The position numbers were made by a program, and so were the translations under genes. The notes beneath the pieces were generated by a model, which saw only the letters and a list, made by a program, of their open reading frames with translations, was not told where the DNA came from and did not search any database. A stretch of DNA of 35,858 nucleotides from Flammeovirgaceae bacterium BBD 1991-12. Its GTDB lineage: Bacteria > Bacteroidota > Bacteroidia > Cytophagales > Cyclobacteriaceae. The stretch lies in contig LYSV01000126.1 in the NCBI GenBank assembly GCA_001657315.1, forward strand, positions 1 through 35,858, read 5' to 3'. Within the stretch, counting starts at the first letter, position 1. The number at the start of each line of letters is the position of its first letter. Below, piece by piece: positions 1 to 7,109 of this stretch.

Positions 1-82
1 TTTATTGAATAATAGAAAAATCAATATTATCGATCAATAAAATATAATACAAGGCGAAGAAAGATGAATTAAATATTAAGAA

Positions 83-154
83 AATTATAATTCATCATTT
101 GAAATCAATAGTCACTATCGATAAATTATAATGAAACATTTGGAAATTATAATT
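83..154. repeat. Three copies of the palindrome AATTATAAT(T)
   Basis: AATTATAATT occurs at 83-92 and 145-154, and AATTATAATG at 124-133. The first and second copies are followed by similar sequences (TCATCATTTG and GAAACATTTG), which suggests a duplicated unit of roughly 20 bp rather than three independent AT-rich words. Function is unknown; a protein-binding site or simple AT-rich drift are both possible. Confidence 0.4.
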
Positions 155-310
155 AACAATAAGGAAATACGATCTGACAAACGGGAAATAATAATGAACA
201 GAAGGGAAACGAACGCCTGCAGCAAAGAAGCGGTGTTCGTCCGTGTCCTCGGCTGATTATCTCAAACTATCTAATATCATTAAACAAAAAACGGAGACCT
301 TGCCTGTCCA

Positions 311-446
311 GCGGACTTATATAATCATCTGGCCCGAACCGACAAGCCGGTAACGGTCGGTGGTCTGTGGAGATATAAAGTTATCCGGCTGAGAGCCGGG
401 CGACTGTTGGAGACCTCCAATCAGCCACCCGGACTTTATAATCCTC
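311..446. other. Possible structured RNA or attenuator-like element
   Basis: Several pairings can be drawn by eye. ACCGAC (338-343) pairs with GTCGGT (356-361). A long arm, 370-392 (GAGATATAAAGT, then GGCTGA), pairs with 421-446 (TCAGCC, then ACTTTATAATCCTC), enclosing a small TTGGA/TCCAA hairpin at 407-420. CCGGCT (385-390) can instead pair with AGCCGG (394-399), which would break the long arm. A second copy of the right arm's sequence (GGACTTATATAATC, 313-326) also complements the middle arm imperfectly. Mutually exclusive helices are typical of regulatory RNAs, but I matched no known riboswitch family and the transcribed strand is unknown. Confidence 0.35.
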
Positions 447-469
447 TTACATCATTTAAGATGCCGGCC

Positions 470-488
470 AACCTGGCTTTCCCAGGTT
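470..488 (-). terminator. Hairpin overlapping the agarase stop codon
   Basis: AACCTGG (470-476) and CCAGGTT (482-488) form a perfect 7-bp stem around a 5-nt loop, and the right arm includes part of the agarase TAA stop (487-489). There is no U-tract after the stem on the minus strand, so it is at best a weak terminator or a 3'-end stabiliser. Confidence 0.35.
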
Positions 489-2112
489 ATTGACTTACCA
501 TTTTTATCGTTCTCACAGATCCGTCGAGTTTAACATTCATCATGTAAACTCCGGGGGTGGGGAATATGTCCCTGTTGAAATCCAGATAACTTTCCATGGT
601 TTCCTGTTGAAACAGCATCCTTCCCTGTATGTCGGTGATGGTAATTTCTGCTTTTTCGTGCGGATTATCCAAATGAACACTAAAGCGATCACCACTTATG
701 GGGTTTGGATAGACCTGAATGGAGATTTCATTTGTAGGGGCAATATCAGGAGGTTGGCGTATGTCTGCGATACGCGCATTGGAACCGGCCACCGTACCCC
801 AGTTAAAGGTTTCCCAGCCCTGAACGCTATGCCCTACAGCAGCCAGAGGAGCATCTGGTAGGTGAAGTTGTGCCTGCACATACTTTCCGTTTGCGCTAGC
901 CTTGAATGCCACTTTGCCATTACCCTGGGACTCCCACGTAAATTTCTCCCACGCTCCGATGTAGGTTTGAAATGCCCTGATCGGGTTGCCGGATTCGTCG
1001 ATACGGGCGCTTACATATTTTCCGTTGGCATTTGCCCTTAGCGCCACCAGCCCTCCGCCGGCATCTTCAACCAGGAATTTTTCCCAGTCTCCCACGGCAG
1101 ATCGATCGGCCTCCAACGGGTTGTTGGCAACAAATTTTTCAGCTACTACATAATCGCCGGCTCCGTTATTTGCTTTTAGCCAGATCGTACTGTTAATGGG
1201 AGCGCTGTTTCCACTGCCGGCATCTACTGGCTTGTATGTACGCACCCAGTCCACATACATTCTGTTCCTGGTGTCATCCGCCAGGTCCTCATCCGTGGCA
1301 ACGATGCCCTGGTCCGACCGCCATTTATGATCCTCTGTATCTATAATAAGGAACATCTCCCTGTCCATATTATAGATACTTTTATCCAGGGTGGCGCCGG
1401 TGTAGTCCTTGTCGATCATAATAACCTGCGCCCACGAACCGTTGGAAGTTTGCTGGCCGTCGATGTAGAACGTTATATCTGTAGGACTTTTCCAGTAGAC
1501 GCCAAACCGGTGCCAGCCGTTTCTCCAAAGCGCATTGCCAGGCAGTGCGTTATGTGTCTGGTCATTGTAATCACTTCGGATGGAGTTATCCGGATTTCTG
1601 AAAAAAACATGAAAGTTAGTAGACATATGCTGTGCAAACCATATTTGTGAAGCACCACCATAGACTTCCAACATATCAATCTCACGCCGGTCGTCCGGGC
1701 TCAGCATCCAAAAATTGGATGACAGTTCCAGGTTACTGACCAGGATACGCGCTTCTGTGTATACCGGGTACATCACCGGGGTTTTGGAGGTGACTACACC
1801 GCAATACACTTTATTGGTCCCGGGTTTCCGCGATGCCCTGATGATCAGGTTTCCGTCCGCCACCCATGAATGATTGTTGATCCATTCGGTAAGTCCGGGA
1901 CCTGACCAACCGTTGATATAAGTGTCATTCCATTTGCCGGTGAACTGGCCGGACTTACCGGTGTAATTGAAGTCATCGGAAAAACTGGTCTGTAGCTGCC
2001 ATACCTTGCCATTGCCTGGATCTGCCGGAACCGGGACGCCACCCCAGTCCTGTGCGTATGAAGATATCAGCGCACAGGTGAATACGATCAAAAGTAATAG
2101 TCTTCTTTCCAT
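487..2112 (-). CDS. Secreted GH16 beta-agarase with fascin-like repeats and T9SS tail
   Basis: Predicted endo-acting beta-agarase that cleaves agar-type galactans outside the cell. Residues 1-20 are a signal peptide. The GH16 domain spans about 35-295 and contains the retaining-glycosidase signature E-I-D-M-L-E (E144, D146, E149) in a context (SNLELSSNFWMLS, 126-138) typical of beta-agarases. Residues about 305-440 hold tandem beta-trefoil/fascin-like motifs (ANNGAGDYV, ANANGKYV, ASANGKYV, each followed by a W-E-x-F motif), probably a sugar-binding module. The last 80 residues (VYPNP at 467-471, then a beta-sandwich pattern ending in KMVSQ) are a type IX secretion sorting domain. No SusC/SusD pair or sulfatase is nearby, so it is not in an evident polysaccharide locus. 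The related kappa-carrageenase or porphyranase activity cannot be fully excluded. Confidence 0.9.
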   Translation of the reverse strand: MERRLLLLIVFTCALISSYAQDWGGVPVPADPGNGKVWQLQTSFSDDFNYTGKSGQFTGKWNDTYINGWSGPGLTEWINNHSWVADGNLIIRASRKPGTNKVYCGVVTSKTPVMYPVYTEARILVSNLELSSNFWMLSPDDRREIDMLEVYGGASQIWFAQHMSTNFHVFFRNPDNSIRSDYNDQTHNALPGNALWRNGWHRFGVYWKSPTDITFYIDGQQTSNGSWAQVIMIDKDYTGATLDKSIYNMDREMFLIIDTEDHKWRSDQGIVATDEDLADDTRNRMYVDWVRTYKPVDAGSGNSAPINSTIWLKANNGAGDYVVAEKFVANNPLEADRSAVGDWEKFLVEDAGGGLVALRANANGKYVSARIDESGNPIRAFQTYIGAWEKFTWESQGNGKVAFKASANGKYVQAQLHLPDAPLAAVGHSVQGWETFNWGTVAGSNARIADIRQPPDIAPTNEISIQVYPNPISGDRFSVHLDNPHEKAEITITDIQGRMLFQQETMESYLDFNRDIFPTPGVYMMNVKLDGSVRTIKMVSQ

Positions 2113-2451
2113 AAGTTCTGAAATTAAATTAGGTTGTAAACAATGAAACTTTTGGTTTCACTTAATTTACAATTCCTTATGTCATAAGAGGAGGATGGCT
2201 ACTGGATAAAAACTGAACAGTAGAAGACAACAAACAGACAGTAACTAAGCATGCGATGTGAACGGCGGGGGTTGGGTAAGGAACCAGCCGGCATTGTGAA
2301 GCAGGTAAAGTGAACGTAGGCTACGATTATCCGTACCTATGTCGTCAACACATCCGGACTGTTTTTTGGTTTCCGATGTGTAGGAAGAAATCAATGATCA
2401 GTGGCCAGGTATTATGCCAGTAGACTCGAATCCCTTTAAATATCGTACAAC
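2113..2451. other. Gene-free spacer between agarase and receiver-like gene
   Basis: 339 bp without a credible gene. The agarase-proximal 80 bp holds two inverted repeats (2134-2172 and 2176-2188). Further away, CACATC(C)GGA at 2349-2358 pairs with TCCGATGTG at 2372-2380 around a T-rich loop. This last hairpin lies about 70 nt beyond the stop codon of the receiver-like gene on the minus strand but lacks a U-tract. Confidence 0.5.
2134..2188 (-). promoter_or_regulatory. Two inverted repeats just upstream of the agarase gene
   Basis: TTGTAAA-caa-TGAAAC-ttttg-GTTTCA-cttaa-TTTACAA (2134-2172) forms a two-part stem 22 bp upstream of the agarase ATG. It is followed by CTTATG-t-CATAAG (2176-2188). 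The position fits operator sites or a structured 5' leader. No exact TAnnTTTG promoter was found here. A regulator binding the repeats in response to galactan is inference. Confidence 0.4.
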
Positions 2452-2919
2452 CTAAGAATTCAACAGCTTATTGATCTGTGTCTTCCTCTTCCTGTAGGTT
2501 TTGTAAATGTAGGCCTGCATCCTTCGGAACCGCATGGAATTGAAGATGGACCGCTGCAGGGTTTCCGGTGTGATGCCGTCCTTCAGCAGAAACTCATGCA
2601 CATCTTCTACATGCGCGTCATGATAGTTGGAATTTTTTATGATCGTGATCGGAATGTCCTTCGTTTTTGCATCGGAGCGCAGCCGTTTGATCAGCTTGGT
2701 AAGCCTGAATCTTTCCAGGTTGTCATCGATCAGTATACAAGCCGGATTGAACTGCGTGATCTTATTCAGAATACTGGACAGATCGAAATCAAATTCCGTC
2801 TTGTAGGTCATAGTCCTGATGGAACGCAGCTTTTCATAAATACTGCTCAACTCTATCGGATTATTACCGATCAGGTAGATATTCGTGGGGGCTGTTGATT
2901 CTGTTGCTAAAGCCGACAT
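2452..2919 (-). CDS. Degenerate response-regulator receiver-domain protein
   Basis: A 155-residue single-domain protein with the alternating beta/alpha pattern of a CheY-like receiver. Strand 1 is IYLIGNN (14-20), where the usual acidic pair is replaced by G-N-N. Strand 3 ends in ILIDDN (62-67), so D65 or D66 could be the phospho-acceptor. Strand 4 is PITIIKNS (90-97), and the conserved lysine is probably K113 in FLLKDG. The C-terminus (130-155) is strongly basic with no HTH, so it is not an obvious DNA-binding regulator. Loss of the acidic metal-binding pair suggests poor or phosphorylation-independent signalling. It is divergent from the FAD oxidoreductase gene with about 100 bp between them. 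It may serve the neighbouring biosynthetic locus or a separate kinase; neither is shown. Confidence 0.7.
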   Translation of the reverse strand: MSALATESTAPTNIYLIGNNPIELSSIYEKLRSIRTMTYKTEFDFDLSSILNKITQFNPACILIDDNLERFRLTKLIKRLRSDAKTKDIPITIIKNSNYHDAHVEDVHEFLLKDGITPETLQRSIFNSMRFRRMQAYIYKTYRKRKTQINKLLNS

Positions 2920-3021
2920 AACAAATAAATTCTATTGAGATTTTATAAACGTTAATTTATACGATTTGTTGAGCAGAAGTGTCTGTTCTTTTCAGTTTTT
3001 TTCAATTAATTTTCACCTGTT

Positions 3022-4137
3022 TTGTCACAGGTAATTATTATTGGCGGAGGACTGGCAGGGCTGGTATCTTCTATCCTTCTGAGCAGGAATGGTTTGGCCA
3101 CCGTACTTATCGAAAAGAAAAAATATCCCTTCCACAGAGTATGTGGTGAATACATCTCCAATGAGGTGGTTCCTTTCATGAAGCATCATGGTCTTTACCC
3201 TGACACAGCTGACCCTATCCGGATCTCAAAATTTACATTGACCGCCGTAAATGGCAGAGAGGCCCACCTCCCCCTGGACCTGGGTGGTTTTGGCATCAGC
3301 CGGTACCGACTGGACCATTTTCTGTTCAGGAAAGCAACAGCTTCGGGGGTACAGTTTCTTAACACTACTGTGAATTCCGTGTCCCTTGAAGGTGATCGCT
3401 TCCGGGTGGCCACAGATCATGAAACCCTGGAAGGTGATGTGGTAATAGGAGCATTTGGCAAGCGCTCAAAACTGGACAAGGCACTGGACCGTTCCTTTAT
3501 TAAAAGGAGATCGCCCTACATTGGGGTAAAGTACCATATAGAATACAACAGGCATCCGGATGACACCGTTGCTCTTCATAACTTTCCGGAGGGCTACTGT
3601 GGTATCAGCCGGATAGAAGAAGGCAGGTACAATTTGTGCTACCTGAGTGAGCGGACCAATCTTAAAGATCACGGGCAGATCCCCAAAATGGAAGAGCAGG
3701 TCCTCTCCAGGAACCCCTGGCTGGAAGATATCTTTTCAAGTGCCAGATTCCTGTTTGACAAACCGGAGGTGATCAATGAAATATCCTTCGAGACCAAGCG
3801 CCCTGTAGAACATAATATTCTCATGTGCGGTGACGCCGCGGGTATGATCACCCCACTGTGCGGAAACGGTATGGCTATTGCCATCCACTCTGCCAAACTG
3901 GCCGCTGAAACAGTGACCAGACATCTGAAAGGAGCCTCATTTTCCAGAGATGCGCTGGAAATGGAGTATGCTGCCCAATGGAACGCTATGTTTAAAACCC
4001 GCCTATGGGCCGGAAGGCAGATCCAGCAACTCTTTGGCGCAGCCTGGCTGTCCAATGCTGCCGTGGGTATCTGCAGAAACATCAGTCCGCTGGCGAATTA
4101 CCTGATGAAAAAAACCCATGGCAAACCATTTCGTTAG
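3022..4137 (+). CDS. FAD-dependent oxidoreductase of the type III PKS locus
   Basis: A 371-residue flavoprotein of the geranylgeranyl-reductase/aromatic-hydroxylase superfamily. The dinucleotide-binding motif is GGGLAG at 8-13 with the acidic end of strand 2 at E31. A YPFHRVCGEYIS motif (35-46) and the second FAD motif CGDAAG, followed by PLCGNGMA (269-285), are intact. It has no signal peptide and no obvious membrane segment. In this context it would hydroxylate or oxidise the polyketide or phenol made by the adjacent type III synthase, or reduce its prenyl chain. The only in-frame start is TTG: the upstream in-frame codons reach TAA at 3007-3009 without an ATG, and no Shine-Dalgarno is visible. 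The gene is divergent from the receiver-like gene and convergent with UbiA. Confidence 0.85.
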   Translation: MSQVIIIGGGLAGLVSSILLSRNGLATVLIEKKKYPFHRVCGEYISNEVVPFMKHHGLYPDTADPIRISKFTLTAVNGREAHLPLDLGGFGISRYRLDHFLFRKATASGVQFLNTTVNSVSLEGDRFRVATDHETLEGDVVIGAFGKRSKLDKALDRSFIKRRSPYIGVKYHIEYNRHPDDTVALHNFPEGYCGISRIEEGRYNLCYLSERTNLKDHGQIPKMEEQVLSRNPWLEDIFSSARFLFDKPEVINEISFETKRPVEHNILMCGDAAGMITPLCGNGMAIAIHSAKLAAETVTRHLKGASFSRDALEMEYAAQWNAMFKTRLWAGRQIQQLFGAAWLSNAAVGICRNISPLANYLMKKTHGKPFR

Positions 4138-4152
4138 TGGTTGATCGTTGCT

Positions 4153-4194
4153 GTTTCCTGTTTTGTGTTTCTTGTTTATAGTTTCTTGTTTTCT
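4153..4194. repeat. Six heptanucleotide GTTTNNN repeats
   Basis: The sequence reads as GTTTCCT, GTTTTGT, GTTTCTT, GTTTATA, GTTTCTT, GTTTTCT in exact 7-nt register, equally three 14-nt units starting at 4153, 4167 and 4181. It sits in the 132-bp gap between the convergent 3' ends of the FAD oxidoreductase and UbiA genes. No hairpin is formed. It could be a slippage-born simple repeat or a short binding array; the purine-rich strand is the minus strand. Confidence 0.6.
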
Positions 4195-4269
4195 TCAAAC
4201 GGGAAACCTGTACGTCCCTGAAATAGGTTGAATTCACTGTACAGCAATCATCGATGAACGATTAACCGA

Positions 4270-5169
4270 TCAATATCCTGCTTTGATCGCCTGCAAAACC
4301 TGACTATTATCCAGGAAAAACCAGATGAAGAAGGCGTTCAGGCATAGAGAAGAGATGAAATTCAGCCACATGGTATTGCCGTAGTTCGCTTTATTCAGAT
4401 CGCGTCTGGTTCGGAAATACCAGATACCAAAAAAGAAGACCACCGGCGACATACTGATAAAAAAACCTGCGGCATACCTGAGCTGAAAATAATAAACAAA
4501 ATACCATGCAAAAAATGCCGTGGCCACAGTAAAAAGAATAGCCGTGAAATGAAAGGTGCCTAAAATACCAAGCTTCAGACTTAATGTGATATCTCCTCTT
4601 TTTTTGTCTTCCTCATGCTGATAGATCTGTGTCATAGGGTAGGAGCCCCACAATATTCCTGAGGTGAGCAGCGCCGGTATGATCAGGGACGACTTGTCCA
4701 GATGTTCAAATCCATAGGTATTTAGTCCGATATAGCTCATCAGAAACGTGAAAAAGCCCTGAAAGAAGCCGGCTATGAACCAACTGGCCAGGGGATATTT
4801 TTTTATGCGAACGGAGGGATGACTGTAGGCCTTGGAAACCATACCATAGATAAAAAGCATCAGCACAAATTGCCAGTTTATCAAAAAACCAAGCAGGATG
4901 GCCACCAGGTCAAACAGCAAAGCCATAAAATAGAGCCCACGGGAGACTTTAGGTGGATTCCTGAGCCCGCCAATACTTTTCTCATCCTTGTCGAAGTAAC
5001 TGTTGTATCCGTTGCTGGCGGGATATAAAAAAAAATGCAGTGCCAGAAAAACAATTATGATCCTGCTCTCATTAATATTTGGTGATATTGCAAGGGCAAA
5101 CAGAAAGACAGGCAACAGAAAAAAAGAAAACGGTATACGTAAATGGAGCCAGGTGGATTTTTTCAGCAT
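4270..5169 (-). CDS. UbiA-family membrane prenyltransferase
   Basis: An integral membrane prenyltransferase predicted to attach an isoprenoid chain from a polyprenyl diphosphate to an aromatic acceptor. Eight or nine hydrophobic helices can be traced. From the ATG start, the first Asp-rich loop is N-G-Y-N-S-Y-F-D-K-D-E (about 53-63) and the second is Y-Q-H-E-E-D-K-K-R-G-D-I-T (about 183-195). These are variant forms of the family's NDxxDxxxD and DxxxD Mg-diphosphate motifs. I start at the ATG at 5169 rather than the TTG nine bases earlier because AAAGGG lies nine bases upstream of the ATG on the minus strand. It is divergent from the type III PKS gene with only 52 bp between starts, so the two promoters must be nearly back to back. 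The acceptor is inferred from context to be the PKS product. Menaquinone-type MenA is less likely because of the neighbours. Confidence 0.85.
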   Translation of the reverse strand: MLKKSTWLHLRIPFSFFLLPVFLFALAISPNINESRIIIVFLALHFFLYPASNGYNSYFDKDEKSIGGLRNPPKVSRGLYFMALLFDLVAILLGFLINWQFVLMLFIYGMVSKAYSHPSVRIKKYPLASWFIAGFFQGFFTFLMSYIGLNTYGFEHLDKSSLIIPALLTSGILWGSYPMTQIYQHEEDKKRGDITLSLKLGILGTFHFTAILFTVATAFFAWYFVYYFQLRYAAGFFISMSPVVFFFGIWYFRTRRDLNKANYGNTMWLNFISSLCLNAFFIWFFLDNSQVLQAIKAGY

Positions 5170-5221
5170 AAAGTTCAACCCTTTACTACCAAGATATTAA
5201 TTTTTAAGTATAATTGATTCA

Positions 5222-6316
5222 ATGAGTGCGTACATCACTTCCATAGGCACGGCCAATCCTCCCTTCAGAGTGGACCAGAGTCAGGTGCACTCTTTTATGG
5301 TGAGGGCGCATGAGCTCAATGAGCAGGAGGCCAACGACCTGAAAGTGCTGTACAGGGCATCGGGTATTGGCTCAAGATATTCGGTACTGCAGGATTATTT
5401 GAAAAGTGATGATTTTGAATTTTACCCCAACACCCATGATCTGGAGCCCTTTCCCAACACCAAAAACAGGTCAGAGCTGTTCGCCTCCCGGGCCTGTGAT
5501 CTGAGTTTGGAGGCCATTCGGAATTGCCTGCCAGACCATTTCAATCCTGCCGCAGTGACCCATCTGATCACCGTAAGCTGCACAGGAATGTACGCCCCCG
5601 GACTGGACATTGATCTGGTGCTACGCTTGGGCTTAAAAAAGTCAGTGGAGCGGATCGGAATCAATTTTATGGGCTGTTATGCTGCTTTCAATGGCCTGAA
5701 AACGGCCAATGCGATCTGTGGCGCTGATCCCTCCGCCCGGGTTTTGATCGTATGCACGGAGCTGTGCAGCATCCATTTTCAAAAGCAGAAAACCGAAGAC
5801 AATTTGCTGTCTAACGCCCTGTTTGGTGATGGATCTGCCGCCGTAATGGTAGAAGCCGAGCCACACGGAGACCGCTCTCTGAAGCTGAGTCGCTTTCTGT
5901 GTGATCTGCTACCCAACGGTGCCGATGATATGGCGTGGAAAATTGGTAATTTTGGTTTTGAGATGAAACTCTCGGCCTACGTGCCGGATGTTATCGGTCA
6001 GGGAATACACCATTTACTACGCCGACTAACTGAGAATGAAGGTAACATGGTTTTCGACCATTATGCCATTCACCCTGGAGGCAAAAAAATACTGGCTGTG
6101 ATCCAGAAGGAGTTGAACATAACCAAAATTCAAAACCAATATGCGCATGAAGTGCTGCGGGAATTTGGCAATATGTCGTCTCCTACGATACTGTTTGTCC
6201 TGCACCGTATATTTCAGAAGCTGTCAGCCGCGAACAATGGTGAGAGCATTCTGGCACTGGCGTTTGGCCCCGGCCTCACTCTTGAAAGTATTACTATGGA
6301 AGCCGTTACTGCATAA
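5222..6316 (+). CDS. Type III polyketide synthase (chalcone synthase-like)
   Basis: A 364-residue, homodimer-type thiolase-fold synthase that extends a CoA-bound starter with malonyl-CoA and cyclises the chain, usually to a pyrone, resorcinol or phloroglucinol. The catalytic triad is visible: C152 in NFMGCYAAFNG, H284 in YAIHPGGKKIL, and N317 in EFGNMSSPT. The G-F-G-P-G loop equivalent is AFGPGLTLE (347-355). Length is normal for bacterial members. It starts at ATG 5222 with an AT-rich upstream region shared with the divergent UbiA gene. Its stop codon abuts the ATG of the methyltransferase (TAA-ATG), so the two are a tight operon. Starter, chain length and cyclisation cannot be read from the sequence; alkylresorcinol-type chemistry is one possibility. 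Confidence 0.93.
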   Translation: MSAYITSIGTANPPFRVDQSQVHSFMVRAHELNEQEANDLKVLYRASGIGSRYSVLQDYLKSDDFEFYPNTHDLEPFPNTKNRSELFASRACDLSLEAIRNCLPDHFNPAAVTHLITVSCTGMYAPGLDIDLVLRLGLKKSVERIGINFMGCYAAFNGLKTANAICGADPSARVLIVCTELCSIHFQKQKTEDNLLSNALFGDGSAAVMVEAEPHGDRSLKLSRFLCDLLPNGADDMAWKIGNFGFEMKLSAYVPDVIGQGIHHLLRRLTENEGNMVFDHYAIHPGGKKILAVIQKELNITKIQNQYAHEVLREFGNMSSPTILFVLHRIFQKLSAANNGESILALAFGPGLTLESITMEAVTA

Positions 6317-7027
6317 ATGTCAAAGTTCAGCGCAAGATCATCGGAAGAGGAACTGATGGATGATCTGGACTGCTCCGGGGAAGTTGTATATCAAACCCTC
6401 AGAGAACTCGAGATCATCAATAAGCTGCTGGGAGGTAATCAGGTCACCGCCAACGGACTCACTCACCTGATCGAAAAACAGGGTGAAAAGCCACAGAGAC
6501 TAAAAATTGTAGACCTTGGATGCGGAAGCGGTGATATGCTTGTGCGCATAGCCAACTGGGGCAAAAGGAATAGGATCCAACTTGAGCTCATTGGTGTCGA
6601 TGCCAACCCCCACATTGTGGAATATGCACAAAACAATACGAGGGATCATCCGGAAATTACCTATCAGGTGCTCAATATCTTTAGTGACGAGTTCAGAGAA
6701 CTAGATTTTGATGTGGTGGTCTCTACCCTGTTTACCCATCATTTCAATGACCAGGAACTGATCAGCCTTCTGCAGTATTGCAGTGAAAAAGCGCGTGTAG
6801 GTGTGGTGATCAATGACATTCACCGGCACTGGTTTGCCTATTATTCTATTAAATGGCTTACATGGCTGTTTTCAAGATCAGAAATGGTAAAGAATGATGC
6901 TGCGGTATCCGTGCTGCGATCATTTAAACGTAGTGAGCTTGAGCATATCATAAAACAAGCGGGCCAAAACCAGTTTTCGATACATTGGAAATGGGCCTTT
7001 CGCTGGCAGGTAGTCATACCGTGTTAG
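6317..7027 (+). CDS. SAM-dependent methyltransferase of the type III PKS operon
   Basis: A 236-residue class I methyltransferase. Motif I is IVDLGCGSGDM (64-74), the acidic residue of motif II is D95 in GVDANP, and the post-motif region is VVVSTLFTHHF (133-143). The C-terminal part is W/F-rich (about 172-184), which may form a hydrophobic substrate pocket. Its ATG follows the PKS stop codon with no gap, a strong sign of translational coupling. By analogy with the Streptomyces srs phenolic-lipid operon (type III PKS, methyltransferase, flavin hydroxylase), it probably O- or C-methylates the polyketide; that role is inference. It is convergent with the histidine kinase gene. Confidence 0.88.
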   Translation: MSKFSARSSEEELMDDLDCSGEVVYQTLRELEIINKLLGGNQVTANGLTHLIEKQGEKPQRLKIVDLGCGSGDMLVRIANWGKRNRIQLELIGVDANPHIVEYAQNNTRDHPEITYQVLNIFSDEFRELDFDVVVSTLFTHHFNDQELISLLQYCSEKARVGVVINDIHRHWFAYYSIKWLTWLFSRSEMVKNDAAVSVLRSFKRSELEHIIKQAGQNQFSIHWKWAFRWQVVIPC

Positions 7028-7109
7028 TCATGGTCAGAAAATATAAGATCGGAACCCCGCCATGTGTAGTTCAAAGGAAATTCTGTTGGAAGGGTCTGAA
7101 GTACCCAAT

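Larger units (their letters stand above)
1..486. other. Gene-free left end: AT-rich repeats, then structured stretch
   Basis: No convincing coding region is visible. About 1-180 is very AT-rich and carries three copies of AATTATAAT(T). About 300-450 is richer in GC and full of inverted repeats, described separately. The stretch is downstream of the agarase gene, which reads leftwards; whatever lies further left is outside the window, so it could also be a leader for a gene there. Confidence 0.6.

Noticed and set aside
311-446. Purine, TPP or c-di-GMP riboswitch
   Set aside because: Words such as GGCTGAGAG and TATAATC recall these families, but the conserved core sequences and junctions are absent.
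490-861. Plus-strand open frame of 123 codons over the agarase 3' end
   Set aside because: Covered by the T9SS sorting domain coding on the other strand; no independent evidence for a gene.
7093-7105. GGGT/ACCC hairpin as terminator between methyltransferase and kinase genes
   Set aside because: Only four base pairs and no U-tract.
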